A DNA stretch of 64,000 nucleotides from Flavobacteriia bacterium (GTDB lineage: Bacteria; Bacteroidota; Bacteroidia; Flavobacteriales_D; Crocinitomicaceae), in the NCBI GenBank assembly GCA_026391005.1, contig JAPLEV010000005.1, forward strand, positions 1 to 64,000, written 5' to 3'. The notes beneath the pieces were generated by a model. It saw nothing but the letters and a program-made list of their open reading frames with translations. It was not told the origin of the DNA and ran no database searches. This document shows positions 8,037-16,587 of this stretch, in pieces (position 1 is the stretch's first letter; each line of letters begins with the position of its first letter). The translations under genes were made by a program, and so were the position numbers.

Positions 8037-8483
8037 ATGGAAATAAAAACAGGATTTAGTCCAGGTGACCAATGTAAGAAAATTATAATGGACGCTATAC
8101 GTTCAGCTCAGGACCAAATTGACATATGTGTATTTACCATAAGTGATAACCAAATCTCTTCATTAATTAAAGATGCTTTTAATCAAGGCCTTGGCGTTCG
8201 AATTATAAGCGATAATGATAAAATGTTAGACCTTGGCTCAGATATTAAGGATTTAGCTGATGCGGGAATAGAAGCGAAAATAGACAAGACACAATATCAC
8301 ATGCACCATAAATTTATGATTGTTGATCATAAAACGGTTTTAACAGGATCTTACAATTGGACAAGAAGTGCCGAAGAGTATAACGAGGAGAATGTTGTAT
8401 TAATACACCATGAGCCAACGGCAAAACAATTTGAAGTTGAATTTGATCGTCTGTGGGAGCAATGTGAATACGTTGTTGATTAA
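8037..8483 (+). CDS. Single-HKD phospholipase D-family nuclease-like protein
   Basis: The 148-residue protein is one PLD half-domain: H90-x-K92-x4-D97 followed by the G-S-x-N motif at residues 104-107. Proteins with a single HKD motif, such as bacterial Nuc and mitochondrial PLD6/Zucchini, work as homodimers and cleave phosphodiester bonds in nucleic acid or cardiolipin. No signal peptide is seen, so it should act in the cytoplasm, unlike secreted Nuc. It lies 55 bases after the Hsp70-like gene, across a hairpin, on the same strand. It may be the effector of the cluster or an independent passenger; position favours the former weakly. The ATG at 8037 gives the full domain. Confidence 0.85.
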   Translation: MEIKTGFSPGDQCKKIIMDAIRSAQDQIDICVFTISDNQISSLIKDAFNQGLGVRIISDNDKMLDLGSDIKDLADAGIEAKIDKTQYHMHHKFMIVDHKTVLTGSYNWTRSAEEYNEENVVLIHHEPTAKQFEVEFDRLWEQCEYVVD

Positions 8484-8626
8484 TCAATAAAAAAAGACCT
8501 TGGAATAAGTCAACTTACAATTGATTATTTAGTTTAGGCGTACTATTTTCACTGCCCTTAGCACAATCCACATTCAATAGTTAATTACTACTCAATACCA
8601 AGTCGTGACGTTATTTTTATTTTATT

Positions 8627-8634
8627 TAGTTTTG
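8627..8634 (+). promoter_or_regulatory. -7 box (TAGTTTTG) of ftsX
   Basis: A perfect TAnnTTTG box ends four bases before the ftsX ATG, which places transcription initiation at or next to the start codon. No clear -33 TTTG is seen. The 155 bases between the PLD gene and ftsX hold no other feature I can support. Confidence 0.5.
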
Positions 8635-8638
8635 AACT

Positions 8639-9523
8639 ATGTCTACTGCGATAGAAAAATATAATAAAAGAGGAATAAAGACAAGTTATATTTCCACAAT
8701 AATAGGAATATCGCTTGTTTTATTTATGATCGGAATCGTATTAAGTGGAATGTTTGGCCTAAGTAATATCCAAAATCAAGCAAAAGAAAACCTTCAAGGG
8801 GATATCTTTTTCGATCCGAAATTAAATGACGCGGACATTAAACAAATAGAATTAAGAATCAAGTCTTGGGCCGAGTTTAAAAAAGTATGGTTTGTTTCCT
8901 CCGAGAGAGCAATTAAAGAATTTGGCGGTAAAGATCAAGCTGAAATAACAGAATTATTAGAGGGAGAAAATCCTTTGCCTCCGTCCTTGTGTTTTTCTCC
9001 CAACGCTGAATTTGCCAATAAAAGTGGCATGAAACAAATTAAAACGAAGTTGTTAAAGCAATTTTCAAAAGAAATAGATGAAGTAAATTACGATGAATCG
9101 AGTGTTGAGAAGGTAAATTTGGGGTTTCAACAGTTCGTCATGTTGTTTTTATCGATGGCCGCCCTTTTAATTATTATTGCTGTAGCGATGATAAATAATA
9201 CAATTAGGATGTCCCTTTTTTCAAAACGATATAACATTAAAACAATGACGCTTGTCGGCGCCACAGGACGCCATATACGGCTACCATACCTTAAAATGGC
9301 TGTTTTTCAAGGGTTGATATCCGCGATTGTTGCTTTATCGCTATTAACAACCGTTTTTTTTGCATTAAATAATGTTTTAGAAACAATTGAAGTGTCTTTT
9401 TCTTGGCAGGTCTTACTTTTACTTGTTGGATCTTTAATTCTTATTGGCATTTTTATTACTGTTATATCTACTTGGTTTGCATTAAACAAGTATCTTCGCA
9501 TGAAATTAGATGATTTATATTAA
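8639..9523 (+). CDS. ftsX: Cell division protein FtsX, ABC-transporter-like permease
   Basis: The 294-residue protein has the FtsX plan: one N-terminal transmembrane helix (about 18-40), an extracytoplasmic domain of roughly 120 residues, then three helices near 165-187, 218-240 and 255-277. The V-G-A-T-G-R-H-I-R-x-P-Y stretch before the third helix is the family's cytoplasmic loop that contacts FtsE. FtsEX links cytoplasmic ATP hydrolysis to activation of periplasmic peptidoglycan hydrolases at the septum. FtsE is not in the window. Next come DUF3098, uppP and truB, an order I know from other Bacteroidota. The start is supported by the -7 box four bases upstream. Confidence 0.9.
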   Translation: MSTAIEKYNKRGIKTSYISTIIGISLVLFMIGIVLSGMFGLSNIQNQAKENLQGDIFFDPKLNDADIKQIELRIKSWAEFKKVWFVSSERAIKEFGGKDQAEITELLEGENPLPPSLCFSPNAEFANKSGMKQIKTKLLKQFSKEIDEVNYDESSVEKVNLGFQQFVMLFLSMAALLIIIAVAMINNTIRMSLFSKRYNIKTMTLVGATGRHIRLPYLKMAVFQGLISAIVALSLLTTVFFALNNVLETIEVSFSWQVLLLLVGSLILIGIFITVISTWFALNKYLRMKLDDLY

Positions 9524-9529
9524 AAGGCT

Positions 9530-9832
9530 ATGAGTAATCAGATTAAGCATTTTGGCTTTCGCCCAGAAAACTATAAAATTCTTTTCGTCGGATTAGCAAT
9601 AAATATAGTAGGTTTTTTACTAATGATTGGGGGAGGGTCAGACGATCCTAACAAATTCGATGGCGAGGCCCTATTTAGTACCGTTCGAATAACCATAGCA
9701 CCAATTCTGATCTTGGCGGGCTACGGTGTTATTCTCTACAGTATCATGAAGAAAACAAAAGATCAAGATGCCACACACATAGATTCGCTCCAAAAGGAGA
9801 AGGACTCTATTTCGAATCGGTCAAAAAAGTAA
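9530..9832 (+). CDS. DUF3098-family small membrane protein
   Basis: This 100-residue protein has two transmembrane helices (about 17-36 and 54-72) and the F-G-F-x-P-E-N-Y motif at its start, followed by an M-I-G-G-G loop, which are hallmarks of DUF3098 proteins of Bacteroidota. Its function is not known. It starts six bases after ftsX and ends nine bases before uppP, so all three are one transcript. This position suggests a role in envelope growth or division, but only by association. The C-terminus is charged and cytoplasmic. Confidence 0.85.
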   Translation: MSNQIKHFGFRPENYKILFVGLAINIVGFLLMIGGGSDDPNKFDGEALFSTVRITIAPILILAGYGVILYSIMKKTKDQDATHIDSLQKEKDSISNRSKK

Positions 9833-9841
9833 TCTAAACGG

Positions 9842-10669
9842 ATGACTTTTTTACAAGCAATTGTATTAGCAATTATTGAGGGTTTAACTGAGTTTCTTCC
9901 GGTTTCATCAACGGCCCACATGATTTTCACAAGCTCTATTTTCGGTGTTGAGAAGGATGTTTTCGTTAAAATGTTTCAGGTATCTATACAATTCGGCGCT
10001 ATTCTAGCGGTTGTAGTATTGTATTGGAAAAAATTCTTTGATTTTACATCGTATAAGTTTTATTTAAAAATAACATTGGCCGTAATTCCAGCATTGATAC
10101 TTGGAAAACTTTTTGATGATAAAATTGAGTCCGTTCTTGAAAAACCAATTCCAATTGCTATTACATTAATCATAGGTGGTATTGTTCTTCTGTTTATCCA
10201 TAAATTATTTAATAATACCCACATAGATAAAGAACAAGAGGTTAGTAATAAAAGCGCCATTACTATAGGTTTTTGGCAATGTTTGGCAATGATGCCGGGG
10301 ACAAGTCGGTCGGCAGCGTCAATAATTGGAGGGATGCAACAAGGTCTTACCATGCGAATGGCGGCCGAATTTAGTTTCTTCCTAGCCGTGCCAACCATGC
10401 TTGCTGTTACTGGCTATTCAATTTTTTTAAAAGATTGGTCTGTCCCGATGAGCGGAGGGGATTTTGTTGCCATGAAAGGATACGAAATGTTACTTCAGGG
10501 AAACCACCTATTATTGTTCATTATTGGTAATGTTATTGCTTTCATTGTAGCGTTATTGGCGATCAAATTTTTCATAGGTATTCTTAAAAAATACGGATTT
10601 AAAATGTGGGGATGGTACAGAATTTTGTTAGGTATATCTTTCATAATTTATTATTGTCTTCTTGCTTAG
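9842..10669 (+). CDS. uppP: Undecaprenyl-diphosphatase UppP (BacA)
   Basis: UppP removes a phosphate from undecaprenyl diphosphate so that the lipid carrier can be reused for peptidoglycan and O-antigen synthesis. The 275-residue polytopic protein has both family motifs: E-G-L-T-E-F-L-P-V-S-S-T (residues 13-24) and P-G-T-S-R-S (152-157), which form the active site facing the periplasm. Its length is typical. It lies nine bases after the DUF3098 gene and nine before truB in what looks like one operon starting at ftsX. Confidence 0.97.
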   Translation: MTFLQAIVLAIIEGLTEFLPVSSTAHMIFTSSIFGVEKDVFVKMFQVSIQFGAILAVVVLYWKKFFDFTSYKFYLKITLAVIPALILGKLFDDKIESVLEKPIPIAITLIIGGIVLLFIHKLFNNTHIDKEQEVSNKSAITIGFWQCLAMMPGTSRSAASIIGGMQQGLTMRMAAEFSFFLAVPTMLAVTGYSIFLKDWSVPMSGGDFVAMKGYEMLLQGNHLLLFIIGNVIAFIVALLAIKFFIGILKKYGFKMWGWYRILLGISFIIYYCLLA

Positions 10670-10678
10670 TTTCTCCAT

Positions 10679-11362
10679 ATGTTAGATTATCAAGCCGGCG
10701 AAACATTATTGATAGACAAGCCATTGGGTTGGACATCATTTGATGTTGTAAACAAGATTCGTTGGAACATTAAACAAAAATTAGCGGTTAAAAAAATTAA
10801 GGTGGGACACGCAGGAACGCTTGACCCATTAGCATCTGGGCTGTTGATTATTTGCACCGGCAAAAACACCAAGCTTATCGAGGGAATGATAGGCCAAGAT
10901 AAAGAATATACAGGCACTATTTTATTGGGAAAAACAACACCCTCGTATGATTTAGAAACGGAATTTGATCAGGAGTTTGACGTTCCCCCAGCATCAATGG
11001 ATGAATTGGAATCTATTCGTCTTTCTTTCTTAGGCGAACAAGAACAGGTTCCACCGATATATTCTGCTAAGCAAGTGAATGGAAAACGCGCATACGAATA
11101 CGCTCGTGAAGGCATAGAATTAACATTAAAGCCCAATTTCATTAAGATAAGTTCGTTCGATATTGACGCAACAAATTACCCGGAAATCACCTTCATCATT
11201 AAGTGCTCAAAAGGAACTTATATTAGATCCTTAGCCCATGATTTTGGAAAAAAGATGGGTGTTGGTGGAACCTTAATTTCCCTACGCAGAACAAAATCGG
11301 GATCATTTTCGATAGAAGAAGCAAAATCCATGGAAAATTGGTTGGAAGAAATGAGTGTTTAA
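10679..11362 (+). CDS. truB: tRNA pseudouridine(55) synthase TruB
   Basis: TruB converts uridine 55 of the tRNA T-loop to pseudouridine. The catalytic aspartate is D49 in G-H-A-G-T-L-D-P-L-A-S-G, and the K-G-T-Y-I-R-S-L motif is also present in the second half. At 227 residues it is shorter than the E. coli enzyme (about 314) because the C-terminal PUA-like extension is absent, which is usual in Bacteroidota. It is the last gene of the ftsX operon; a new transcript starts after a 40-base gap. Confidence 0.96.
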   Translation: MLDYQAGETLLIDKPLGWTSFDVVNKIRWNIKQKLAVKKIKVGHAGTLDPLASGLLIICTGKNTKLIEGMIGQDKEYTGTILLGKTTPSYDLETEFDQEFDVPPASMDELESIRLSFLGEQEQVPPIYSAKQVNGKRAYEYAREGIELTLKPNFIKISSFDIDATNYPEITFIIKCSKGTYIRSLAHDFGKKMGVGGTLISLRRTKSGSFSIEEAKSMENWLEEMSV

Positions 11363-11378
11363 GTCCTATTTATTTTCT

Positions 11379-11386
11379 TACCTTTA
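11379..11386 (+). promoter_or_regulatory. Near-consensus -7 box (TACCTTTA) of the glycine-rich T9SS gene
   Basis: TACCTTTA differs from TAnnTTTG only at the last base and lies 16 bases before the ATG at 11403, suggesting a separate promoter for this cargo gene. Confidence 0.3.
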
Positions 11387-11402
11387 ACTAAAATTTTACT
11401 GT

Positions 11403-13721
11403 ATGAAAATAGCCGCTCTCACATTTTTGGCCCTACTATTTATCCAAACGAACGTAATTTCCCAATGTCAATTTGTATATGTAAGCACAAGCGGCACACC
11501 CTTAGGATTGGGCACACAAGCCTCCCCGATGGACATTCAAACCGCATTACTTACAGCGGGTAACGGCGCATATATACGCTTAGCAACCGGACAATATCCT
11601 ATTGATAACAACCTTTCACTTAATGGCAACAACATAACGATTGAAGGTGGATTTATCGATACATTGGCTTGGACAAAGACAAGTTTGGCAGGGGCAAGTA
11701 CCATTTACAGAACCAACCTTAATCCTCAGGGGCCTAACACATCGTTACGAATTAGCGCTTTTGAAATTTCAAATAAAAGTTTTTTCCGTTTTCAAGACCT
11801 AACAATACAAGTAGCAAATGCGCCAGCGTCTTCATTGGCAGCACCATTTGGAACATCTGTTTATGGTGTTTATTTGGATAGTTGCTCGGATTATAAATTC
11901 GTTCGTTGTCAATTTATTGCTGGTCATGCAAGTTCGGGGTTTTCAGGTACTAGCGGGGCCGCTGGGGCCAATGGAAACAATGGTTCATTAGGAAATTCTG
12001 GTTCCTGTAATGGTAGTGATTGTACTTTTTCAAACGGCAGCGCCGGGGCAAGTGGCGGTGCTGGCGGTGCTGGTGCCAGTGGAGTGGGAGGAGGTTCAGG
12101 TGGGCCAAATCAAAATAACGCGCAAAATCCGGGAGCAGTAGGAACGGCAGGAACGGCTAGGAATGGCGGCGGCGGCGGCGGCGGCGGTGCCGGTGGAGAC
12201 GAATGTTATTCAAATAACGCGGGAAATGGTGCCCTTGGCGGCGCATCTGCTTGTAATAATGGTGGCACTTCAGGTGCTAGGGGAAATGAGGGTGATCCGG
12301 GAGGAAATGGCGCCAGTGGTGGCAATGGTTCCGCCGGTTTAGTCGGCGCCCAAGGTGCCAACGGTCCGCAAGGCCAACATTCTAACGGATTTTGGACCCC
12401 GGGCACTCAAGGCGCAAATGGTTTGGATGGTTGCGGGGGCTCAGGTGGTGGCGGTGGTGGCGGTGGTGGTCGACAGAATTGTACTTTCTGCGATAACGGC
12501 CCAGGAAATGGTGGAAGTGGTGGCGGTGGCGGAGGCCAGGGCGGAACTAGTGGAACCGGTGGTTATGGAGGAGGCTCTTCTTTTGGAATTTATATCAATG
12601 TTAGCGGCATCAACGGAAGCATAGTTGATTGCTTTGTTCAAGCAGGAAATTTAGGCCCTGGAGGATTAGGTGGCAATGGTGGTTCGGGCGGAAATGGAGG
12701 TAGTGGAGCAGGGATTCAAGCGGCATGCAGTAGTGAAATTGGCGATGGTGGTGCGGGCGGAATAGGTGGCGCAGGTGGCGCAGGTGGAAAGGGCGGAGAT
12801 GGTGCCAATGGTATTAGTTTCCCTGTTTACGTGGTAAGTGGAGACACGTTATTATCCCAAATTAGTACATTTGATTTAGCTAGTCAACCAGAAATTCAGG
12901 TTTCATACGCAACTTGTACGAATCAAGCGATGTCAGTGAGTGATGTATTGGCTGGACCAGGCCCTAGCGCTTGGACCTTTACCTATCCATCTTCTGTTGC
13001 GGTTTCTAACGTCAATCCAACAACAATAGCCTCACCCCTTGTTGGACATACAAGTATACAACTCTTAACTTCTAATTACTTGGACTTTATAAATATAACA
13101 TGTCAAAGTGATGAAGTTACGCTTGATGTCTCGATTTGTCAAGGTGATAGTTATCAGTTTAATGGTATGTCTTATACACAAGCGGGAACCTACACTTCCA
13201 ATCAAACAAATATACAAGGGTGTGATAGTTTAGTTACTTTAAATCTATCCTTGGAGCAGATTAACAATACGATTTCTGCGAATGGTTTAGTGATAAATTC
13301 TAGCTTACCGGGCCTTCAATACCAATGGATAAATTGTACTACTTTAGGAGCTATTCCCGCTGCAACAAGCGCAAATTACACGGCAACTCAAAATGGGACC
13401 TATGCTGTTGTTACGACCAATTCTAATGGTTGCACCGACACCTCTAACTGTATTTCAATTACAAATGTAGGCATGAACGAACTATCCTCAGCATCATTTA
13501 CGGTATATCCAAATCCTGTAGTGAATCAATTAACGATTAGTTTCGAAAGTGTTTTTATGGGCGAAATAACGATTACAGATATGAGCGGTAAGTTGATATA
13601 TGAGATGTCAAGCAACAATAAAAAAGAAATTAATATAAATATTAACTCCCCCAAGGGAATTTACTTTGTTAATGCTTCTGATCAAAATGGTATAAAAACG
13701 GTTAGGATTATTAAATTATAA
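11403..13721 (+). CDS. Secreted glycine-rich T9SS type A cargo protein
   Basis: The 772-residue protein starts with a Sec signal peptide (about residues 1-20, ending V-I-S-Q). Residues 20-175 look like a right-handed beta-helix start (G-A-Y-I-R-L-A-x-G-x-Y, then I-x-G-G-F). From about 176 to 475 it is dominated by glycine in G-G-N, G-A-x and G-x-G repeats, reminiscent of mycobacterial PE_PGRS or collagen-like regions. It ends in a T9SS type A sorting domain with the Y-P-N-P motif near 700 and K-G-I-Y-F-V. T9SS exports such proteins across the outer membrane and attaches or releases them. It is likely a surface or matrix protein. (GGC)7 at 12165-12185 is a slippage-prone, frame-preserving repeat. 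Confidence 0.85.
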   Translation: MKIAALTFLALLFIQTNVISQCQFVYVSTSGTPLGLGTQASPMDIQTALLTAGNGAYIRLATGQYPIDNNLSLNGNNITIEGGFIDTLAWTKTSLAGASTIYRTNLNPQGPNTSLRISAFEISNKSFFRFQDLTIQVANAPASSLAAPFGTSVYGVYLDSCSDYKFVRCQFIAGHASSGFSGTSGAAGANGNNGSLGNSGSCNGSDCTFSNGSAGASGGAGGAGASGVGGGSGGPNQNNAQNPGAVGTAGTARNGGGGGGGGAGGDECYSNNAGNGALGGASACNNGGTSGARGNEGDPGGNGASGGNGSAGLVGAQGANGPQGQHSNGFWTPGTQGANGLDGCGGSGGGGGGGGGRQNCTFCDNGPGNGGSGGGGGGQGGTSGTGGYGGGSSFGIYINVSGINGSIVDCFVQAGNLGPGGLGGNGGSGGNGGSGAGIQAACSSEIGDGGAGGIGGAGGAGGKGGDGANGISFPVYVVSGDTLLSQISTFDLASQPEIQVSYATCTNQAMSVSDVLAGPGPSAWTFTYPSSVAVSNVNPTTIASPLVGHTSIQLLTSNYLDFINITCQSDEVTLDVSICQGDSYQFNGMSYTQAGTYTSNQTNIQGCDSLVTLNLSLEQINNTISANGLVINSSLPGLQYQWINCTTLGAIPAATSANYTATQNGTYAVVTTNSNGCTDTSNCISITNVGMNELSSASFTVYPNPVVNQLTISFESVFMGEITITDMSGKLIYEMSSNNKKEINININSPKGIYFVNASDQNGIKTVRIIKL
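12165..12185 (+). repeat. (GGC)7 trinucleotide run inside the glycine-rich gene
   Basis: Seven consecutive GGC codons followed by GGT encode polyglycine. The surrounding 900 bases are GC-rich compared with the rest of the window because of glycine codons. Changes in repeat number would keep the frame. Confidence 0.9.
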
Positions 13722-13761
13722 CAAGCACTGAACCGATGCATCATTCTTACTTAAGTGTGCC

Positions 13762-16587
13762 ATGAAAAAACTGTTATTCTCTCTTCTGCTTTTTGTAAAT
13801 GCCGTAGTGTCTTTTGGTCAAACAGATACGCTTTTTTGGTTTGTTGCCCCTGAGGTTGCTCAAAACCATGGCGACAGACCAATTGTTTTAAGGTTCGCGA
13901 CCTTAAATACGGCCGCAACAATTACCATCTCTCAGCCCGCCAATCCTGCTTTTCCAGTACAAATAATTAATCTTGGAATTAATGCAGCACAAACACTCGA
14001 TTTAACAGCTTGGGTAGATATAACAGAAAATAAACCACCAAACATGATTTTGCCATTCGGGTTTAAAATTGTTTCCACCACCCCTATCATGGCTTATTAT
14101 GAAGTAACACCAACCTGCAATTGTAACCCGGATATATTTACGCTTAAAGGAAAGAATTCCTTAGGAACACAATTTATCGTGCCTTTCCAAAACTTTCTTA
14201 ATAACGCCGCCTATGCACGTTCTGGTTTCGACATTGTGGCCACTCAAAATAATACAACAGTCACTATCAATCCAAAAAACGATATTGTTGGTCATCCTGC
14301 CAACGTTCCTTTTGTAATAATCCTTCAAAAAGGCGAAACTTACAGTGCCCAAGCGGTAAGTACCTCTGCTGGATTGCATTTATCTGGATCCACAGTTGTC
14401 GCTGATAAACCAATTGCAATTACTATAGTTGATGATTCTATGTCTGGCGCGCCTTACGGCGGCTGTGCCGATTTAATGGGGGATCAAATCATACCGATTT
14501 CGGTTACAGGAAAAGAACACATTACCATCAAAGGATATTTAAATGGTCCTGATAAAGTTTATATTGTTGCTACCCAAAATAATACGCAAGTAACAATAGA
14601 CGGCGTTAATGTCGCCATATTAAACATAACAGATATGTATGTTCATACTCAAACGAACGCTACGGCATATACACAAACAGACAAACCGGTTTATGTTTTG
14701 CACACCTCTGGGTTCGGTTGTGAGGTTGGTGGTGCAATTGTCCCGCCGATTGTTTGTACCGGCTCAAACACGGTTGCTTTCGTTCGGTCTACCAACGAGT
14801 TTTTTGCGATTAATATTTTAGTGCCGACAGGGGGAGAAAACACATTCACACTAAATGGCTCCCCAGCAAATATCGGCCCGGGTATATTCCAGCCCGTGCC
14901 TGGAACAGCGGGCGCATGGAAATATGCACAAATTGATGGATCTCCATTTATCGGTGTACAGCAAGCAAGTAGAGTAGAAAATCCCAACTCTAAATTTCAC
15001 CTCGGAGTAATTCATGGTGGCGCAAGTTCGGGTTGTAGATATGGGTATTTTAGTGATTTCGCCGCATATAAATATGAAATAGAGGCTAATGCATCCATTC
15101 TTTGTAGTGGCGATACCTTAGCATTAACGACGGATTCTTTGCCTGGGGCAACGTATAATTGGACGGGGCCTTTGGGGGTTAATTCCAATGGTATTAACCT
15201 ACAGTTACTTAATGTTGTTCCTGCGCAATCGGGGAATTATATTATAAGCGGATTTACTGCGGGATCATGCGAATTAATACCCGATACAGTAGCTATAATT
15301 ATAATTGCTACGCCGCCTCTTCCCGGAATAATAACGAATTCACCCTTGTGTTTTGGCGATACTCTTTTTGTTTCAGCAAATGCAAATCCCTTTTTCTCTT
15401 ATGATTGGATTTTTAACGATACCTTAAATTTACAAGGGACCAACTTTAATTTAAGCGCACTATCTCCAGGTAATTACACGGTTTCATTAGTATCATCTTT
15501 AGGAAATTGTATTTCTCCTGTAAACCAAGATACTATTGTTGTTTATAATCAAAGTATGATACAGTTTACAGGTCCGATAGACACCTGTGGAAACACCACC
15601 GGATTCCAAAGTGCTTTTCAAACGGACCCTTCTGATCCAATGGCTAGCATTACTTGGTACGATGCAAACAATATTATGGGATCAGGACAAACACTAAACA
15701 ATGTAACTGCCACGAATGGGGCATATTCCACCCAGACCTATTGGGTAGAATTAACAACACAAAACAATTGCATTGCGGCAGACACTTTTTCAATAACCTT
15801 TAATCCTTATCCGGCGATTAGCCTCAGTTTAAACCCCTTATGTGACGGAGAAACGGCCACTTACACTACCGCATTATCCTGGTCTACAATAACCCCTCCT
15901 AACATAAACTGTACTTATTTTATTAACTATGGTGATGGACAAACAGGAACGAACGCCAATGGCACTCACATATATGACTCCATAGGTAATTATACTGTTA
16001 TATTAAGCGCAAGCAGTTCTGAGGACTGTCCAATGATTGACACCGCTTACGTAATGATTACATCAATACCACAATTAATTCCACAGGTCACGCCACAATG
16101 TGGACAGGTTGCCCAATTTAGCGCACTACTTAATCTCGGCAATTATGTTTATAATCAGTTGTATTGGACCATAACAGGAATAGGTGATTTCAATACACAA
16201 GAATTTACAACAACCTTCACAAGTCCAGGTAATTATATTGGGACATTATTTATAGAGGGAGACAATGGTTGCAATTACAATGCTCAGCTGCCATTCACAA
16301 TTATTCCTTCTGTCACGATAGAAAACTTAGAAATTCCAAATGTAATTACCCCTAATGACGATCAAAAAAATGATGTATTAACCATCAATTCTTTATTTGT
16401 TGATTGTACTCAATTTACCCTTTATATTTTAAACAGATGGGGAAATATCGTCTATGAAATGAATAACCAATCGCTTGTATTTAAAGGAGAAGACCAAAAC
16501 GGAAATAAATTAGAACAAGGGGTATATTTTTATCGATTAATTACCAATGATGGTCGTGAGGCAGTTGGCCACATTACTATTTTATAA
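13762..16587 (+). CDS. T9SS type B cargo protein with IgGFc-binding-like N-terminal region
   Basis: The 941-residue protein has a signal peptide (residues 1-20, ending S-F-G-Q). Residues roughly 130-430 resemble the IgGFc-binding N-terminal domain seen in many Bacteroidota surface proteins (two near-copies of V-A-T-Q-N-N-T plus V-T-I, then a cysteine-bearing segment). Ig/PKD-like modules follow (Y-x-W-T-G-P; Y-G-D-G-Q-T-G). It ends in the gliding-motility-associated (type B) sorting domain: I-P-N-V-I-T-P-N, N-R-W-G-N, G-V-Y-F-Y-R. It is probably a large surface adhesin; binding to immunoglobulin is only a family name, not a prediction. It lies 40 bases after the previous T9SS gene. Its last six bases overlap the convergent hydrolase gene. 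Confidence 0.88.
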   Translation: MKKLLFSLLLFVNAVVSFGQTDTLFWFVAPEVAQNHGDRPIVLRFATLNTAATITISQPANPAFPVQIINLGINAAQTLDLTAWVDITENKPPNMILPFGFKIVSTTPIMAYYEVTPTCNCNPDIFTLKGKNSLGTQFIVPFQNFLNNAAYARSGFDIVATQNNTTVTINPKNDIVGHPANVPFVIILQKGETYSAQAVSTSAGLHLSGSTVVADKPIAITIVDDSMSGAPYGGCADLMGDQIIPISVTGKEHITIKGYLNGPDKVYIVATQNNTQVTIDGVNVAILNITDMYVHTQTNATAYTQTDKPVYVLHTSGFGCEVGGAIVPPIVCTGSNTVAFVRSTNEFFAINILVPTGGENTFTLNGSPANIGPGIFQPVPGTAGAWKYAQIDGSPFIGVQQASRVENPNSKFHLGVIHGGASSGCRYGYFSDFAAYKYEIEANASILCSGDTLALTTDSLPGATYNWTGPLGVNSNGINLQLLNVVPAQSGNYIISGFTAGSCELIPDTVAIIIIATPPLPGIITNSPLCFGDTLFVSANANPFFSYDWIFNDTLNLQGTNFNLSALSPGNYTVSLVSSLGNCISPVNQDTIVVYNQSMIQFTGPIDTCGNTTGFQSAFQTDPSDPMASITWYDANNIMGSGQTLNNVTATNGAYSTQTYWVELTTQNNCIAADTFSITFNPYPAISLSLNPLCDGETATYTTALSWSTITPPNINCTYFINYGDGQTGTNANGTHIYDSIGNYTVILSASSSEDCPMIDTAYVMITSIPQLIPQVTPQCGQVAQFSALLNLGNYVYNQLYWTITGIGDFNTQEFTTTFTSPGNYIGTLFIEGDNGCNYNAQLPFTIIPSVTIENLEIPNVITPNDDQKNDVLTINSLFVDCTQFTLYILNRWGNIVYEMNNQSLVFKGEDQNGNKLEQGVYFYRLITNDGREAVGHITIL

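Noticed and set aside
12206-12641. Several ORFs on both strands in the glycine-rich gene
   Set aside because: Repetitive GGN codons keep other frames open; their low-complexity products have no independent support.
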